A stretch of DNA of 64,000 bases from NCBI RefSeq assembly GCF_040436345.1, contig NC_133234.1, positions 10,664,446 through 10,728,445 on the forward strand, given 5' to 3'. Source of the DNA: Pagrus major (taxonomy: Eukaryota; Chordata; Actinopteri; Spariformes; Sparidae). Under the pieces are notes generated by a model that was not told the origin of the DNA, did not search any database, and saw only the letters and a list, made by a program, of their open reading frames with translations. The translations under genes and the position numbers were made by a program. Below are positions 24,801-37,700 of the stretch, in pieces. Position 1 is the stretch's first letter. Each line of letters starts with the position of its first letter.

Positions 24801-26880
24801 TGGCCACTGGTCAAATCCAAAACAAACAGGGAGCAGTATATCACCACAGTAACCACCAATTGCTAACTGTCGCTGCCATTAGCTAGTTAGCTTGTACTGT
24901 AAGCTTGGGGCACCGGGGGAGTGTTGGGGTTCGGACCAGGACGGGCCAGGCTAGCTGGTTAGCATGCTGACATCACTAGATATCTCTTCAACATAATACT
25001 TAGATAATGTCAAAACTTCACAAACACACCAATTTTTTTATGTTTCCAACTAAAAACATACATATTATACCTTTAAATTTAAAATCGTGCTAGTTACTTT
25101 GTCCATATTGGATTAATTTAACCAACAGGCATTCACTCTGCAACACACTGATAATAGAAACGCCTCTGCCATGATTATCTTCACCGACCAGGTAAATGTC
25201 TCTGTATCCTCTCAGGTGACCCAGCGCCCGCACAGAGCGTTGGCGCCTCAGGTAACGTACCAATCAGCAGAGGCCCCAGCAGAGTGGGCAGCAGTGAGGA
25301 CGACCCCCCCTGCACGCCACCCTCCTGCATCTCTTCAGCTCATATCAGTAAGACCTCCAGTAGCACCAGGGGCCTTTCTGTGTTGGACTACCCACACTAC
25401 ATGGCTCGTCTCCTGGCCACAGAGGAGCTGACCCCTCTCTCCAGTCCTGGAGCCAGCAGCACAGAGACGAGCCCCACCATCAAAGGAAATGTGAGTCATG
25501 TTCGCAGATAAAATTAATGGAGAGAGGCAGTAGGACCAGTGCAATGTAAGAGCAATTGCAATGAACATTATGAAATGGCATTACTCATGAAAGTGGGTCA
25601 GTACATTTTGAATATGAAAATACACTACTCTAATCGGAATAAAACATAATGTAGTCAATGGTAAAACTAGCAGAGAACTTCTCAGCTTTTGCAAACATTC
25701 TACTCTTCTCCCCTTGTTTTTTCCTCTGAATTCAATGAACCTGCACTTTTCTTGTCCTTGCTCAGCTCTTACTCAGGTGTCTTTTTTTTTTTTTACAGTG
25801 CACCTGTGATCTAGCCGAGCAGCCTGGGACGAGCCAGACTGCATGGGCTAACGCTCTAATTGGACGAATCTTCTGGGACTTCCTGCGAGAGAAGCACTGG
25901 GCCGACGTGGTTTCCCACAAGATTCAGAAGAAGCTGAGCAAAATCAGAGTGAGAGCCTTTATTGAAAGTTACTGTGTCAATTATAAGTCACAGAAAAGGT
26001 TAAAGGTGCAATATGTAAGACATCTTCAAGTCATACGCCAAACGCATAGGGGACATCATATCACTGCTAAGTAACTGCTGTTAGGTAGTTAGCTGGGTTA
26101 GCCGTGCTGCTAGTGGTCCGGACTGGAAGCTCGGATTGGTATTACGACAAAGGCCTGGGCTAGCTGGTTAGCATGCTAACTTGAAATTCTTACACGGTGC
26201 ACCTTTTAAAGGGCAATATGAAAGAATTTTAGTTGAAAACAAAAAAAATAAATAATCAACAGAATGTGAATAAATAACAGTTTTGACATTATGATGTCTG
26301 TGTATGGTGTCACAGAGATATCTACTGAAGTTAGCATGCTAACCAGCTAGCCCTGTCCTGGTTCAAAGTGGTGTAAACAGTAACAGTAACACTCTCCTGG
26401 TCCCCAAGCTCCCAGTCTGAACTGCTAACTGCACGGCTAACTGAGCTAACTAGCTAAGGACAGCTACAGTTTTGAGTATGAATTTGACAACTGGCCAGTT
26501 CCTACATATTGTACCTTTAACTACAAGTGTGATCCATTTCATACCATTTTAAACTACGATATTCTTTCCAGTTGCCTTACTTTATGAATGAGCTGACTCT
26601 GACTGAGTTGGATATGGGCTGTTCCATGCCGCAAATCACCACTACCTCCAGACCAGAGGTCAACCACAGAGGTGAGCACAGACTGGAGATCGAACACTGG
26701 AAAATAATACACTCTCACACAAACACACACAGTAACAGGGATGAGAGATGAGTGAGAAGATGCCAGCGTGATTACAGCTGAGCACTGCAGAGCATCAGAT
26801 CAGACGCTGTTATCCTGTTGTAATCTCACAGAGCAGGAGAGCCATTAGGCCACGGCCTTCAACATTCAGAGCATATTGGC

Positions 26881-26917
<37 letters not shown>

Positions 26918-29900
26918 AAAATCAGGCAGTCTGGCACACAACACTCCTGATGACGAGGGGAATGTAAGTGTGTCAACGTGTGGGATTTTTTTTTTTTCTG
27001 TTTCTCCGCCTAGTTTACTGTTACACAACTGTCGACAAACGATCCTGTTTTCATCTGGTTTTTGCCACTCGGCCCACATGTGTCAGCTCCAGAGGGGGAT
27101 TTATAATCCACTGTAATTTATTATAAATTTAATTTCAAGGCTCGATAATCACAGTGAAAGCTGTTTAATCTGCCCACTAAGCGGTGTGTGTCCAGATTAG
27201 GCTGTGTGCATGAGCTTTGTCTTAATTTTGGAGGTCTGGCCGTTGACCTCATTGCGTCGCCCCCTGCAGGCCTGTGGGTGGAGCTGCAGCTGGCCTACAC
27301 TGGTGCCCTGCAGATGACCCTGCAAACCAAGTTCAACCTGTCCAAGCTGGGTAAAGAGGGCGGTCAGGATACGGACTGTGCGACGGACACTGGTAGCCCA
27401 CGGTCAGTGCTACACACAAAGCCATCACTGACACCGTGCTGCACACACACGACATTCATTACAACCGTCGACTTTTAGAGGATTTTCTGTTTGGTTTTAA
27501 TTTAAGTTTTTTTTTGTTTAATCTCCTGTTCTGTATAAAATAATGTGTCATTGTTATATGTGGTAGTAGAAGCATTTCTTCCCCAAATCTACATGGTGCC
27601 CGACAAATCAAGATATTTGATAAGTTGAAGCAAAAATCGCATTTCAATAATGCAATGAAGCAGTTTATGACTTCGGGATATAAAAGGGGTATTCAGTATT
27701 TCTGATTAAGGTTTTTAATGGTGAAAATTGAAGTCGCACAGGCAGATGTATCCCAACTTTAAGTTCTTAGTCAGGCTTAAAAAACAGTGGCGCCTACAAT
27801 CACCATTATGTAACTCTACATCGGCTTTAATTAGACTTTCCCTGCCTGATGGCATCATCAGGGGTATTTTCTCAGACTTTAGAAAAGCTCCATCCAAAAC
27901 CAGGGCAGACATCAAACAGCTGTTGACCAAGCTGAGACGTACTCCTCTTGATCCTCGTGATGAGTGAACCACTGTAAAATCTGTGCGTTGCCCCTTAAAA
28001 TTTTTTTTTTTAAAATCAATACCTCAGTATTTCTATCATCTTAAGGTGTTTTCCATCATATCAACAGGCCTATTAGCAGGAGTGATTGCCCCAATAACAG
28101 TAAACCCTGTATTTTCACCCTAATAATTTCTACCACACACACACACCTACACATCTCCCTTTCTATCCCCTGATCCCTCTAGTCTCTGATCCACAGAGCA
28201 CAGCTTCACATTACATTGATTAGCATAGACCTGCCTGTCATAGGCCCACAGTGGTGGGGATTAGCGCCCGGGCAAAGCTTAACATTAGCTGTCAGTGGTG
28301 CCAGTGGTGCATGTGAAGCTTTTATACAGAGAAAGAAAACTTGTGTTTTTTCATCTTTTCTAGCCACTTTCACTTTTACAGTATTGCAACTGTGTGTAAG
28401 TCCATAAAGGTATCAACAAGGGTTTAATTCTGCGTAGTTGCAGATAGAATATGTAGGAATTCTGCAATTAAAAGACCTTTGTTCTGTATTTTGTTGAGTT
28501 GTGTACATACATAATCAAAATCGCTTCCAACAATGTTCAAACCCAGAGAAATCTACAAGTTTATTCAGCTTACCTGTGCATTTCATTTGGTCACCTGGTG
28601 CTACTTCAGAGATATGGAAGTTAGCAAACAAGGCTAAACTTAATGTGAATATAACTTTAAAACATGACCTCGTCTGTAAACATTTGTGCCTGAGTAAGTA
28701 AGTAAGTAAGTAAGCTTTATTTGTACAGCGCCCTTCACAGACCAGGGTCACAAAGCGCTTTACAGTTTCAACAAAAACAATACACAGTTAAAAGTACATA
28801 CAAAATTTAAGTTTAAAAGGCCAAGACAACTCAGTGACAATCATAGCAGCCCCAAGACAATTAAGCAAAAACCTTAACAAATAAATAGGTCTTAAGTTGC
28901 CTTTTGAAGGAGTCAACAGACTCAATGTGTGCTGTCACACACATTGAGGAGAGGGATCTGGCACAGACACCTTGCGCGTTCTCCATGGCCGAGAATGGCA
29001 GAGCCCAGGCGTGCTGCAGCGCGTCTTCGTTTGACCTGGACTCCGGAACGCGAGCCTCTTTTCCTCGATTTCCTGCGGACTTTGCCCGGCACCCGACAAA
29101 GCAGCAAGTACTCAGTTGAGTCGGGGTCGATGATAAAGGGAGGAGGGAACGCCTGCTTGTACCTGCCCCGTGTATCAAACAGGCCCTCCATCCACTCTTT
29201 GATACGAAACAGAGAGTCCCGATCATAGATCCGTAAAGCTGAGACACATCCATTTGAAATACGGGCTGATATGATCACATAAGTTGTAAAGACGACCATT
29301 AAAAAACTATACAGCAGGGGACGAGCCGTGGCACTGCCAGTCACAGGCGCCATCTTGACGTCCAATATCTGATGAGTCACATCAGATACATTTTCATCAG
29401 CATAGTGGTTGCATGGTTGCATAAGTGTATATTTCAGCCAAAACAGTCAGATTACTTCACTGTACATTAGCCGTAAACTAGCGAGCAATGCCACACATGG
29501 ACACAACACAACTCTCAATGAAGTCAGCACTTACCAGAGACTCTGGTTTTCTTTCTTCTTTCACCCTCTTCTCTCTTGAATGTCATTAGTGTAGTTTCAT
29601 TTCCCCTTCAGCTCCAGGAGGCAGTCAACACACAACGGAGGTCAGCTCCGCAGATTGCTGCTGCAGTCATGTTGATAAACAGGAGTGAAGATAGATCCAC
29701 GTTTTAATCCCAAAAGTTTCAAAGTAATCTCTGAGCTCTCCTCCCGTTGGTAATTGGCTACAGATCAGGGCAGAAACCGATGAGATTTCAGGTGTTTATT
29801 CCTCCAGGAGGTCTGGCTCTGCACCCGACTCTCTCCTCCAGAGTTTGCCGGCTCTGAGCAGCTGCAACGGCTAAAAATAATGAAAATTCTTCCATTCATT

Positions 29901-31661
29901 GCTTAATTTTGCTATCTATCTGCCCATTCCTGCAGGCCCATCTTCAGTGTGTTGGCCGACAGTGATGAGGAGTCCTCCAGTGCTGGTTCATCTGATGAGG
30001 AAGAGCTGCTTCTGTCTGAGCCTCAGGGTCCAGTGGGGGAGAAGGGATCCACACCGGCTACTGATGGGTAAATGCTGAAATAGAAAACAAAGAAGTATTT
30101 TCATTCAGCTCCAAAAGAGGATGTTGAAAGAAGGTTATATTAATTAAAGAATATTATAAATGAATGTGTATCAACTGCTACTTTTGTGTGATAATTATGC
30201 CAAAAGACGTTTCCATAAACAATGCCTTACAAAGCGAGAAAATGTAACCTTTTGTAAGACCATGAGGTGTCACTTCTTCACAACAAAGGAGGGTTCCTGT
30301 GTTGTGAATGTTCATTTCTCCAAAACGAACTGCGCTGACATCACACTCCAGATGGCTGCCGCTTCATTAACATTTCAGACTCTCGTCCCTCGTCAGAGTT
30401 TGACTTTAGCATCTGAATGTTGAATCTACCCACAAACTCCTCTCTTCTCCTCTAATCCGCTCTCACAGGACAGGGGGTGGGAAGACTGGAAGGAAGATTT
30501 TGAGATTTGTGGACAAAATCGCCAAATCCAAGTATTTCCAGAAGGCGACAGAGAACGAGTTCATTAGGAAGAAGTTTGAGGAGATGTCCAACACGCCGCT
30601 GCTGCTCACTGTGGAGGTTCAAGAGCTGTCAGGGTCTCTGGTCGTCAACATCCCGCCGCCCCCCACAGACAGGATATGGTAAGTACTCAGGCTGCAGAGC
30701 GACATAGCAACTCAAACCCTTTTCATTGCAGGGTGCGGCCTTCAGTACTGATTTATATGATCCCAGGATTATGTAATCAGATTACAAAAATAAGTAACTA
30801 TAATCATTGCGATTACATTTGAATTTTTTAAAATTGTAATTGATATACATATAGATATAAATATCTCTATGTGTATTTACTATATGTTGTTTTATGTATG
30901 GGTACACAATAACAGAGATGTGTCTGCAGACTTATCAGTAACTCTCTTCTCGATACATTGAGAGGAGCCTCGTTATTACATTCAATACGTACATGTTTAA
31001 AATCAATGTCACGCTGATGTACTAATAGCTGTATGTCATAAAAACCCTGCAACCTCTGAATCAATGCTCAGTTCACTATGTTTAGCAGCAGCAGCAGGTT
31101 GTGTTTGTGACTTTCTGCGACGTGACTCTTGTTTCGCACCTCATCTCAAGACATTTATTTATTCCACTGATCCATTTAAGTTGAGTGGTAAACCTGAAGT
31201 GTGGTGAAAAACAGAAACAATCTCAATATAGATGTGTAAGATGTGATGACGTGGTGATCTCCTCCTCTCCTGTAGGTACAGCTTCTGCGTGCCTCCTAAG
31301 TTGGACCTGCGTGTCCGTCCCAAACTCGGGGAGAGGGAGGTGACTTTTTGTCACGTGACCGAGTGGATTGAAAAGAAGCTGCAGGATGAGTTCCAGGTAC
31401 AAACAATAAAACAAAATACTATATACAATGTTGTCATCTTCGCAGCTTTCCTCCCTTCTCTCACTATCATGTTTCTTCCCTCTCCAGAAAGTTTTTGTGC
31501 TGCCAAACATGGACGACATCTACTTACCCCTGATGCACTCGGTGGTGGACAGCCCTCAAGCCTCGCAGCCTCTGTCCACTCAGTCCCAACGGTCTCAAAG
31601 CTCCTCCACGGAGTCCATCGAGAGGATCCCACCCGAGGTCTCCGGGGCAGACTCGGACTAG
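18828..31661 (+). CDS. tex2: Testis-expressed protein 2 (SMP-domain ER lipid-transfer protein), eleven coding exons
   Basis: TEX2 is an ER membrane protein at contact sites, tied to ceramide/phospholipid transfer. Coding exons are 18828-20237, 22846-23046, 24021-24339, 25216-25490, 25799-25948, 26572-26671, 27270-27402, 29936-30067, 30469-30678, 31276-31396 and 31488-31661. All borders are GT/AG and phases join into 1074 codons (human about 1127). The large first exon is low-complexity and Ser/Pro-rich, with repeated SLVKSLSTE / SLVKSISTE motifs and LNLHLWKQLTQ shared with human TEX2. Two membrane segments lie at about residues 393-413 and 414-431. A PH-like region follows (about 480-625; GWMNEMHDYDPETYHPALTH, LFGRTGREKEEWFRHF). 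The SMP domain begins near 749 (AWANALIGRIFWDFLREKHW) and ends near 1040 (KVFVLPNMDDIYLPLMHS). The start ATG follows an acceptor at 18795-18796. It could be the fish paralogue tex2l. Confidence 0.96.
23268..23520. repeat. Dispersed fish MITE fragment (tex2 intron 2)
   Basis: Begins AAAGGTACGCTATGTAGGAT, continues GATCTACCGGCAGAAATGGA, then ATAATATTCATAATTACG-type sequence and GCTACCCAACAATGAGCC. I recall this arrangement as a very common dispersed element in teleost genomes. The right border is approximate. Confidence 0.5.
24777..25076. repeat. Family A MITE-like element, copy 3 (tex2 intron 3)
   Basis: Left AAAGGAACAATGTGTAAGAA, right ACATATTATACCTTT, interior GCTAGCTGGTTAGCATGCTG. Lies in the intron between 24340 and 25215. 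Confidence 0.7.
26001..26208. repeat. Family A MITE-like element, copy 4 (tex2 intron 5)
   Basis: Left TAAAGGTGCAATATGTAAGA, right TCTTACACGGTGCACCTTTT, interior CTAGCTGGTTAGCATGCTAA. It directly abuts the next copy. Confidence 0.75.
26206..26520. repeat. Family A MITE-like element, copy 5 (tex2 intron 5)
   Basis: Left TTTTAAAGGGCAATATGAAA, right CTACATATTGTACCTTTAA, interior AGTTAGCATGCTAACCAGC. It is back to back with copy 4, and the two make up most of the intron 25949-26571. Confidence 0.75.
26883..26914. repeat. (TG)n microsatellite (tex2 intron 6)
   Basis: About sixteen TG units. Confidence 0.95.
28688..29350 (-). mobile_element. Internally deleted L2-like LINE remnant (tex2 intron 7)
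   Basis: On the minus strand, 29350-28975 encodes RYKQAFPPPFIIDPDSTEYL then RKSRKRGSRSGVQVKRRRAA, like the Arg-rich lead of L2/CR1-type LINE proteins. It passes directly into SVDSFKRQLKTYLFV (about 28930-28870), like their C-terminus. A 3' tail follows, complementary to GCTTTATTTGTACAGCGCCC, and ends in a (TAAG)n run at 28691-28712. The endonuclease and reverse transcriptase are missing, so it is a non-autonomous deletion derivative. Exact borders are uncertain. Confidence 0.65.
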
Positions 31662-31991
31662 TGCCTCGCTGCTGATGATCGAAGGAGAGTTGACCCTGCA
31701 GAACAGATATTCACAGAGAGAGGGAAGATGGGAAGACAGGATGTACAGTTACTATTTGCCTCTATAGACTTCAGTAGCTCTTAGGCAGACTTACTAACCC
31801 GTACTGTCTGAGCTGGGAGTCTCTAAAAGTGTGATGTTTAGCGCTGTACATGTGATGAAGAGTCTTTGTAACATCTTAAAGAGCTTAATGACGTGGTGTA
31901 GTCTGAGTGAGTTGTAACAGATTACTGTACAAACAACTACAAGTGATACCTTCTGCAAATGTTTACATGTGAATGATTCCTATGAGATTAT

Positions 31992-32024
31992 ATATATATA
32001 AATATATATACAGTATATATATTT
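31992..32024 (+). repeat. AT palindrome in the tex2 3'UTR
   Basis: TATATATATA, AAATATATATA and AGTATATATATTT blocks allow a self-complementary AU hairpin in the mRNA about 330 bases after the stop. Confidence 0.7.
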
Positions 32025-32074
32025 ATTTGCTGCTTTCATGTTTACAGCTCAATGTCATGTGATGGACATTATTC

Positions 32075-32080
32075 AATAAA
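32075..32080 (+). terminator. Polyadenylation signal of tex2
   Basis: AATAAA about 415 bases after the tex2 stop; the 3'UTR would span 31662 to about 32095. Confidence 0.75.
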
Positions 32081-32283
32081 AGCTGGATAAAACAGCTGCC
32101 AGTTTGATTTTTTAAACTTAATTGAGACACAAAAAACACTGTATATTTTTAAATACAGAATGTAATGCAGTAATTTATAATCTGTATTAGTTTGGATCAG
32201 AATTGTTTCACTCTCTAGCATCAGTATTGGCATCGGCCCCCAAAGTTGGTTGTGCTCTAATTTCAATATCTCAGAAAAATCAA

Positions 32284-32560
32284 TTAAAGGATAAGTTCAC
32301 CCAAAAGTGAAAATCCAGTCATTAACTACCTCAGCCTCAAGCCAATTCAAAGTCATGTGAAGTTTCATAGTCCACAAGACGTTTATGGAGCTTCACAGCA
32401 AAACAGCGTCGCAGCGTTCTCCTAAACAACTGAAGTAGATGGGGACTGATTTTAAAACGTGAAAAAAAACAACTCAAGTAAAACAAAAACAAAACAAAAA
32501 AATGCTCCGAACTTCTTCTCCAGCTCAACTAGGTCTCTTGACGCCCTGAGATCCCAAATT
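32284..32560. repeat. Family B MITE-like element (left part)
   Basis: Starts TTAAAGGATAAGTTCACCCA, then AAAGTGAAAATCCAGTCATT, with the shared interior AGCGTTCTCCTAAACAACTG and GTAGATGGGGACTG. Confidence 0.65.
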
Positions 32561-34160
32561 GACTTGAAAAACACAAAGTTATTCAAACCCTTGATGTGTG
32601 GCTGAGTTTGTGCATCCAACGCTTTTAGCTTAGCGGCTACAGTGAAGATTTTGGCTTTAAAAAGGGTCTAAATAATGTCTTGTCAAATCAATTTGGGATC
32701 TCAGGTCTTGCGGAGACTTAGCCAGACGAGCTGTATTTCAGTTGGGTTTTTACATTACAAAACAAGTCGTACAACAAGTTATTAAAGGCAATTTCCGGTA
32801 TTTTTAACCCTAGGCCCTACATTTACATGTTTTGAGGTGTTAATGATTTATATTTACCAAAAGGTTTGGAATCGCTCGCGCAGATCGCCTCAGCTGGCGT
32901 CACAACAAGGCTGCAATGGCTGCAACACGACTATTTGGGGCAACTCCAACTGTCAAAGTTACGTCCAAGGAAAGTGATTGTTTTTGCCACTCACAGGCTG
33001 ACGTTGTGACTACATCACAGAGACGATTACTACAGAGAGAGACATTTTTGTTGAATAATAAGAGAAACACAAGGAGAAGTAAGTGCCCCCTACAGGCTGG
33101 GGTGAGCGTATATGCCCCTACTTTTCCTGCAAAAGTACTCTGATGCATATTAAGTCATTTTTCTGGTTTGTTTAGGATAAATAGATGAACAACATGGCTC
33201 CCGGTCACTTAACCTAAATAACATGAATATAATTTTCAGTTATGAACTGACAAGTTCGGAGTAGATTTCAAATGACTGTCATCCATCATCTGTTGGCCTC
33301 ATTTAACAGGAGAGACACGATGATTTGTAAGTTGAGGGAAAATGTGCCTCTTTGTGCTCGGAAAACTCTTTCATGGTCCAATGCTTCTGAAAACATGACT
33401 CATTTAACTCAGGATTTTTTTTCCAAATGCAGATCTCTGAATTTAAAATGCAAGAACGGAGGATACTTTCAGCAAGCGCTCGAGCTCGCCTTGAAACTGA
33501 GAACGAACTGTGTGAGAGAGTTTTTGATAAGATTTGTTTGGTCAGGATTAGTTTCAGCATGGAGAAAAGCGATGAAAATGCGAGATAATGGCGACACATG
33601 CTCGTTGGTTGACGAACAAACTGGTAAATCGATGACACAAAGGACTCAATGGACGGCAGAGATTCAAATGAACGGTTCGACAAAACAACAACAGAACGTG
33701 GTGGAAAAACAGGCGGCCTGAACAAAAATCTAAACCAGAGAAGACGTCCTGATGCATAAAATGAAATCACATGGGAAAGAAGTGTGATAATGTGTGGGAG
33801 GGTATGTGTCTGTGTGCGTGTGTGTGTGTGTTGTGCGCGCACATGTCACTCTGTGCGATACTGTTGAGTTATTTGCAGTATGGTTCATTAGACAGGCCCC
33901 AGGACTGTGTTTGAAACTGTTATGAGATGCAAATTCATCGCTGCAGTGAATGCAATTATTTCACAGCGGAAACAGTCGACATTATGAAGACGTTTATAAT
34001 ATGAACAACTTATTCACTGCATTTGTTTTGCTAGTGAGAAAAGCCGACTTCAAGGTCTACATCTCGGCAGTGCTTGGATGTGGAACTGGAGATAAAAACC
34101 TAGATGGATCCAGCTTTTATGTTCAAGATTCAAGATAAGGAAATGTTCCTCCGTCCTCAC
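32561..34160. other. Intergenic, no supported gene
   Basis: There is an open frame of 149 codons at 33272-33721 (+) and an overlapping one of 179 codons on the minus strand. Neither has recognisable motifs, a splice context, or an obvious promoter or polyadenylation signal. A short TG run lies near 33812-33831. Confidence 0.45.
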
Positions 34161-34164
34161 AAGT

Positions 34165-34746
34165 GGTTAAAGCATACGTTCAGCCAAAAATGAAAATTCA
34201 GTCAGTATCTCCTCACCCTCATGTCATTGGAAAGTGGGGTTAAATTTTGTAGTCTGCAAAACATTTCTGGAGTTTCACTGCAAAACAGTGCTGCAGCATA
34301 CTCCTGAATAACTGAAGTGGACAGGGACGTGTTTGCAAATGTAAAAAAACAACTGAAAAACTGAAAATATATATATAAAAAATTGCTTCCATTGTAATCA
34401 AAGATTCGAGATCCCAAATCGATTTAAAAAGAGATCGGTTGAGGTTGTGCACCTGCTTCGGACGAGGTGCACGCCAACACTTTTAGCTTAGCAGCTACAT
34501 TTAAGTTCACTAAGTAACGTCTTTTCATATCAACTCAGTGCTTGTGGAGACTTGGATTATGTTGGATGAGCTGCGTGGAGCCAGTTTTGTTTATTTTACC
34601 TTTTAAAACAAGTCCCCATCTGCTTCAGTTGTTTCGCAGAATGCTGCGCCGCTGTTTTCTTGCAACACTCCGGAAAATGTTTTGTCTACTCGGAAACCTC
34701 CCCCTGACTTTCCATCTGCGTGGGAGTGATTTCATTTTTGGTTGAA
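34165..34746. repeat. Family B MITE-like element with both ends
   Basis: Left end ACGTTCAGCCAAAAATGAAA, then AATTCAGTCAGTATCTCCTC; right end GATTTCATTTTTGGTTGAAC. The interior has two divergent inverted copies of the TCCCCATCTGCTTCAGTTG segment, near 34310-34345 and 34610-34640. Confidence 0.65.
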
Positions 34747-37700
34747 CTGACTGACAGTCAACACTCTGGAAGTATAGTGGGATGTATCATATGGCAGGGT
34801 CTTATAAATATACTGTATGATGCTTGAAAATGCATTTGAAGTGGTTTTCAACCTTTTTTTCTTGATTGGCCAATTTGGCTTTGATTCAGCATAATGCTAT
34901 TTGAATAAAAAAATAGGTTGTATAGTGGGATATAAAGTCATATAAGTAGGGACGCAGGGACTACAGGCAAGCAATAGAGGGCAGCACCTGTTCAGCATTT
35001 AGTATCATACTGAGGCACACCTTCTACCTGCCATCAGTATGTCTTTCTTCCTATCTTGCGCTCATCCTTAAAAGATATGTTCAGGTATTTCTTTTCAAAT
35101 CTTAATCCAGTTCCTGCAGTAAGTCCTTGCTGTAATTGTTCCTCTCCTTAGCACATTTCCAAGGGAGTTGATGGGGGAACAGCAGTGCTCCGAATCGTAC
35201 CCAATATTCACGTTTTTAAAATCAGTGTTTTTCCTTCTTGTTTTAATCGGAAAAAATATTTGCTAATCTAATCTGCAAAGTAGCTAAAATTATAAAATAA
35301 ATGTAATAGAGTAAAAAGTACAATATTTGCTTCCAAAAAGTAGGGAAGTGGAAGTAAGTAAAAATTCAGATACTCATTACATTACATTTGTCACACACTG
35401 GCTCAGGGTTGTGACAAGGAGGGAGCACACGCAAGAGATTTTATGTGAAACAGCAGTTAGACTGCTGAGGTGTCATATTAGCTTGACTTGAACATATGAA
35501 GGAGAACTTACCACATTCTTGCCTGTATAAAAATAAAACTCCCTCTCCTTGCCTTACATACAATGGTTAAATATAATGTACTTAATATGTTATATTTGGG
35601 CTTTTGTTAGTCAAACACATGCTTATTGCTGGGCTGTAGCTTACCAGTTTGCAAGAGCCAGTTTCTGACTACGTGACAGACTGCATGTACAATATGAACA
35701 GAATGTGTTTGTACCACATGTAGTTAAACAGGTAAGGTTTGTTGTGTGTTGAACATGTCCCAGAACAAGGACAACCTCAATAATTCTCCACATATCATGT
35801 CATTCATGACCTTAGATGAATCCATGAATAGGAAGCATTTAAAATGTGGGTGGGATAACGAGTTCCAGTCAAGCAAATTTGTAAAAGAGTAACTGTCAAA
35901 AAATATGGGTTATTTCATCCAGATCACATATTTGAAGATATCAAAGAGTAATTAACCCTAACTGTAAAGATTTAAGCAAAATGCAGACAGTGTTGTTTCC
36001 TTATTTGGCTTTATTTATTTATTTTAGACCATTAGTGTTTTCTTAAATAAAAAGAGATTCTGTCTGTCTTTACACCAAGTAAAGTCATTCCATTGTTTGG
36101 TTTAAAAAGTTGTCCAGTGTGACAGTAAATGCTTCTGTAAACATTTCTGCAAGTCTTGAATTTTGAATTCAATTTTATTCACCTTGAAATATGAAGTTCT
36201 GATTTGGTTTTGACTTTGTGAGTGGGACATCGGAGTAGAACACAGCCATCGTTTATGTCTTTAGAAACAACCGTGCTTTTCCTGCAATACAAGCCAAGAT
36301 CCAATTAATAAGAGAATTGATGTTTGAGTCTCATCTCCAACTTGTCAATTTAATGAGTTGGGAATTCTTACAAATGGGACCTTTAAGTTGTAAGAAATTT
36401 TAAGTGTTTTTTTTGTTTGTTTTTTCAGAATAATTTCACTGTCTTGATTTTTAAACTTTTGACTTTGAGTTAATGATAAAATCACATTGAACTTGTATAA
36501 TGTGTAGTGTTATGTATACAGTGTTATGTCATGCAAAGTGAGTGATCATGGGAACAAGTTTCCTTACACTCTAATGAAAGTTTTCTCATGCTATAATTAG
36601 CCGCACCATTGCCGGTTACCCAGAGGAACCTTTTCCCTATATGAATGTGACTCCTTCAAGGAAGCACGTCGAGCACGTTCCGAGTTAATAATCTCTAATC
36701 TGCAAATAAATGGCTGACTGTGTGTGTGTTGCAGAGCTCTTAATGTTCCCAGCTCTTTTATATCTTTACACAAGGAAGGAATTGCACACAGTCTTTCCCA
36801 TCAAAATGTTTTATTGTCATATTGTCCCACATAAAAAAGATAGAATCTGTTTAAATAGCAAGAATTTTTCTGATCCTGTCCCACTTCATAGTGACTGACA
36901 CACCTCAGTCACTTCTCCTGCTACTTCCTGAACATCCCTGGTTACTGTAAATATAACACACGCAAACACAGAGAGTGGTTATGTCATAAAACTGGTCTGA
37001 TGATTGAAGAAAACGTTTGAACCCGAAGGCTTCTTTTCCCATCAGCAGCACGTTTCTGACTAATTATTCACCTCAGCCTTCCTTGTCTCTGTCTGTAAAC
37101 ACAATAAATCCTTTCTTGACAGCTTCTCCTAAGTAAGCTGTAGATTTGGTGAATCATAAAAATAAACAGGATTTATATCCTTTTACTGCAAGTCAGGCAA
37201 ATGATGATACAAGCATTTTTGTTATATATATTTATATCAACAAAATATAACAATGTAGCTGCATAACTATGTTTGAAGTATAGTTGTAATGCCAAACTAA
37301 AACTGAACTACAACACTGTGGTTATATTTTTGCACAGTTCAGTTTCAGTTTGTTTTGTAGCAGTTTGGAATAATAGGCACTATGTCAGTGACAGATTTTT
37401 GATTAGCAGACACGGTTCTTTGTTTTGACTTCACTTGCTCGCATTTCAACTGAGGCCTTTTTTTGTTTGAATTTCGAAATCTCAGAAATGCCTCTGATGG
37501 TGCTGTGTTTCCTGTCCAAATATTTAGTGAACCCTCCCTCTCAGGAATGTGTTTTCAAAACGGCAAACCTTGAGGATCTTGCATTATCAAGATGTAGCGC
37601 ATGAAGAATTATAACTGACCTGTTGGTGGCACTTGATAAAAAGTCAGAGAGTCCAAGTCAGTAGGATTCCTCCTCTGGGGATCATGATTGTCGTTTTATT

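Noticed and set aside
33272-33842. Overlapping frames of 149 (+) and 179 (-) codons as possible genes
   Set aside because: No recognisable motif, no splice or promoter context, and both strands open over the same DNA, as expected by chance.
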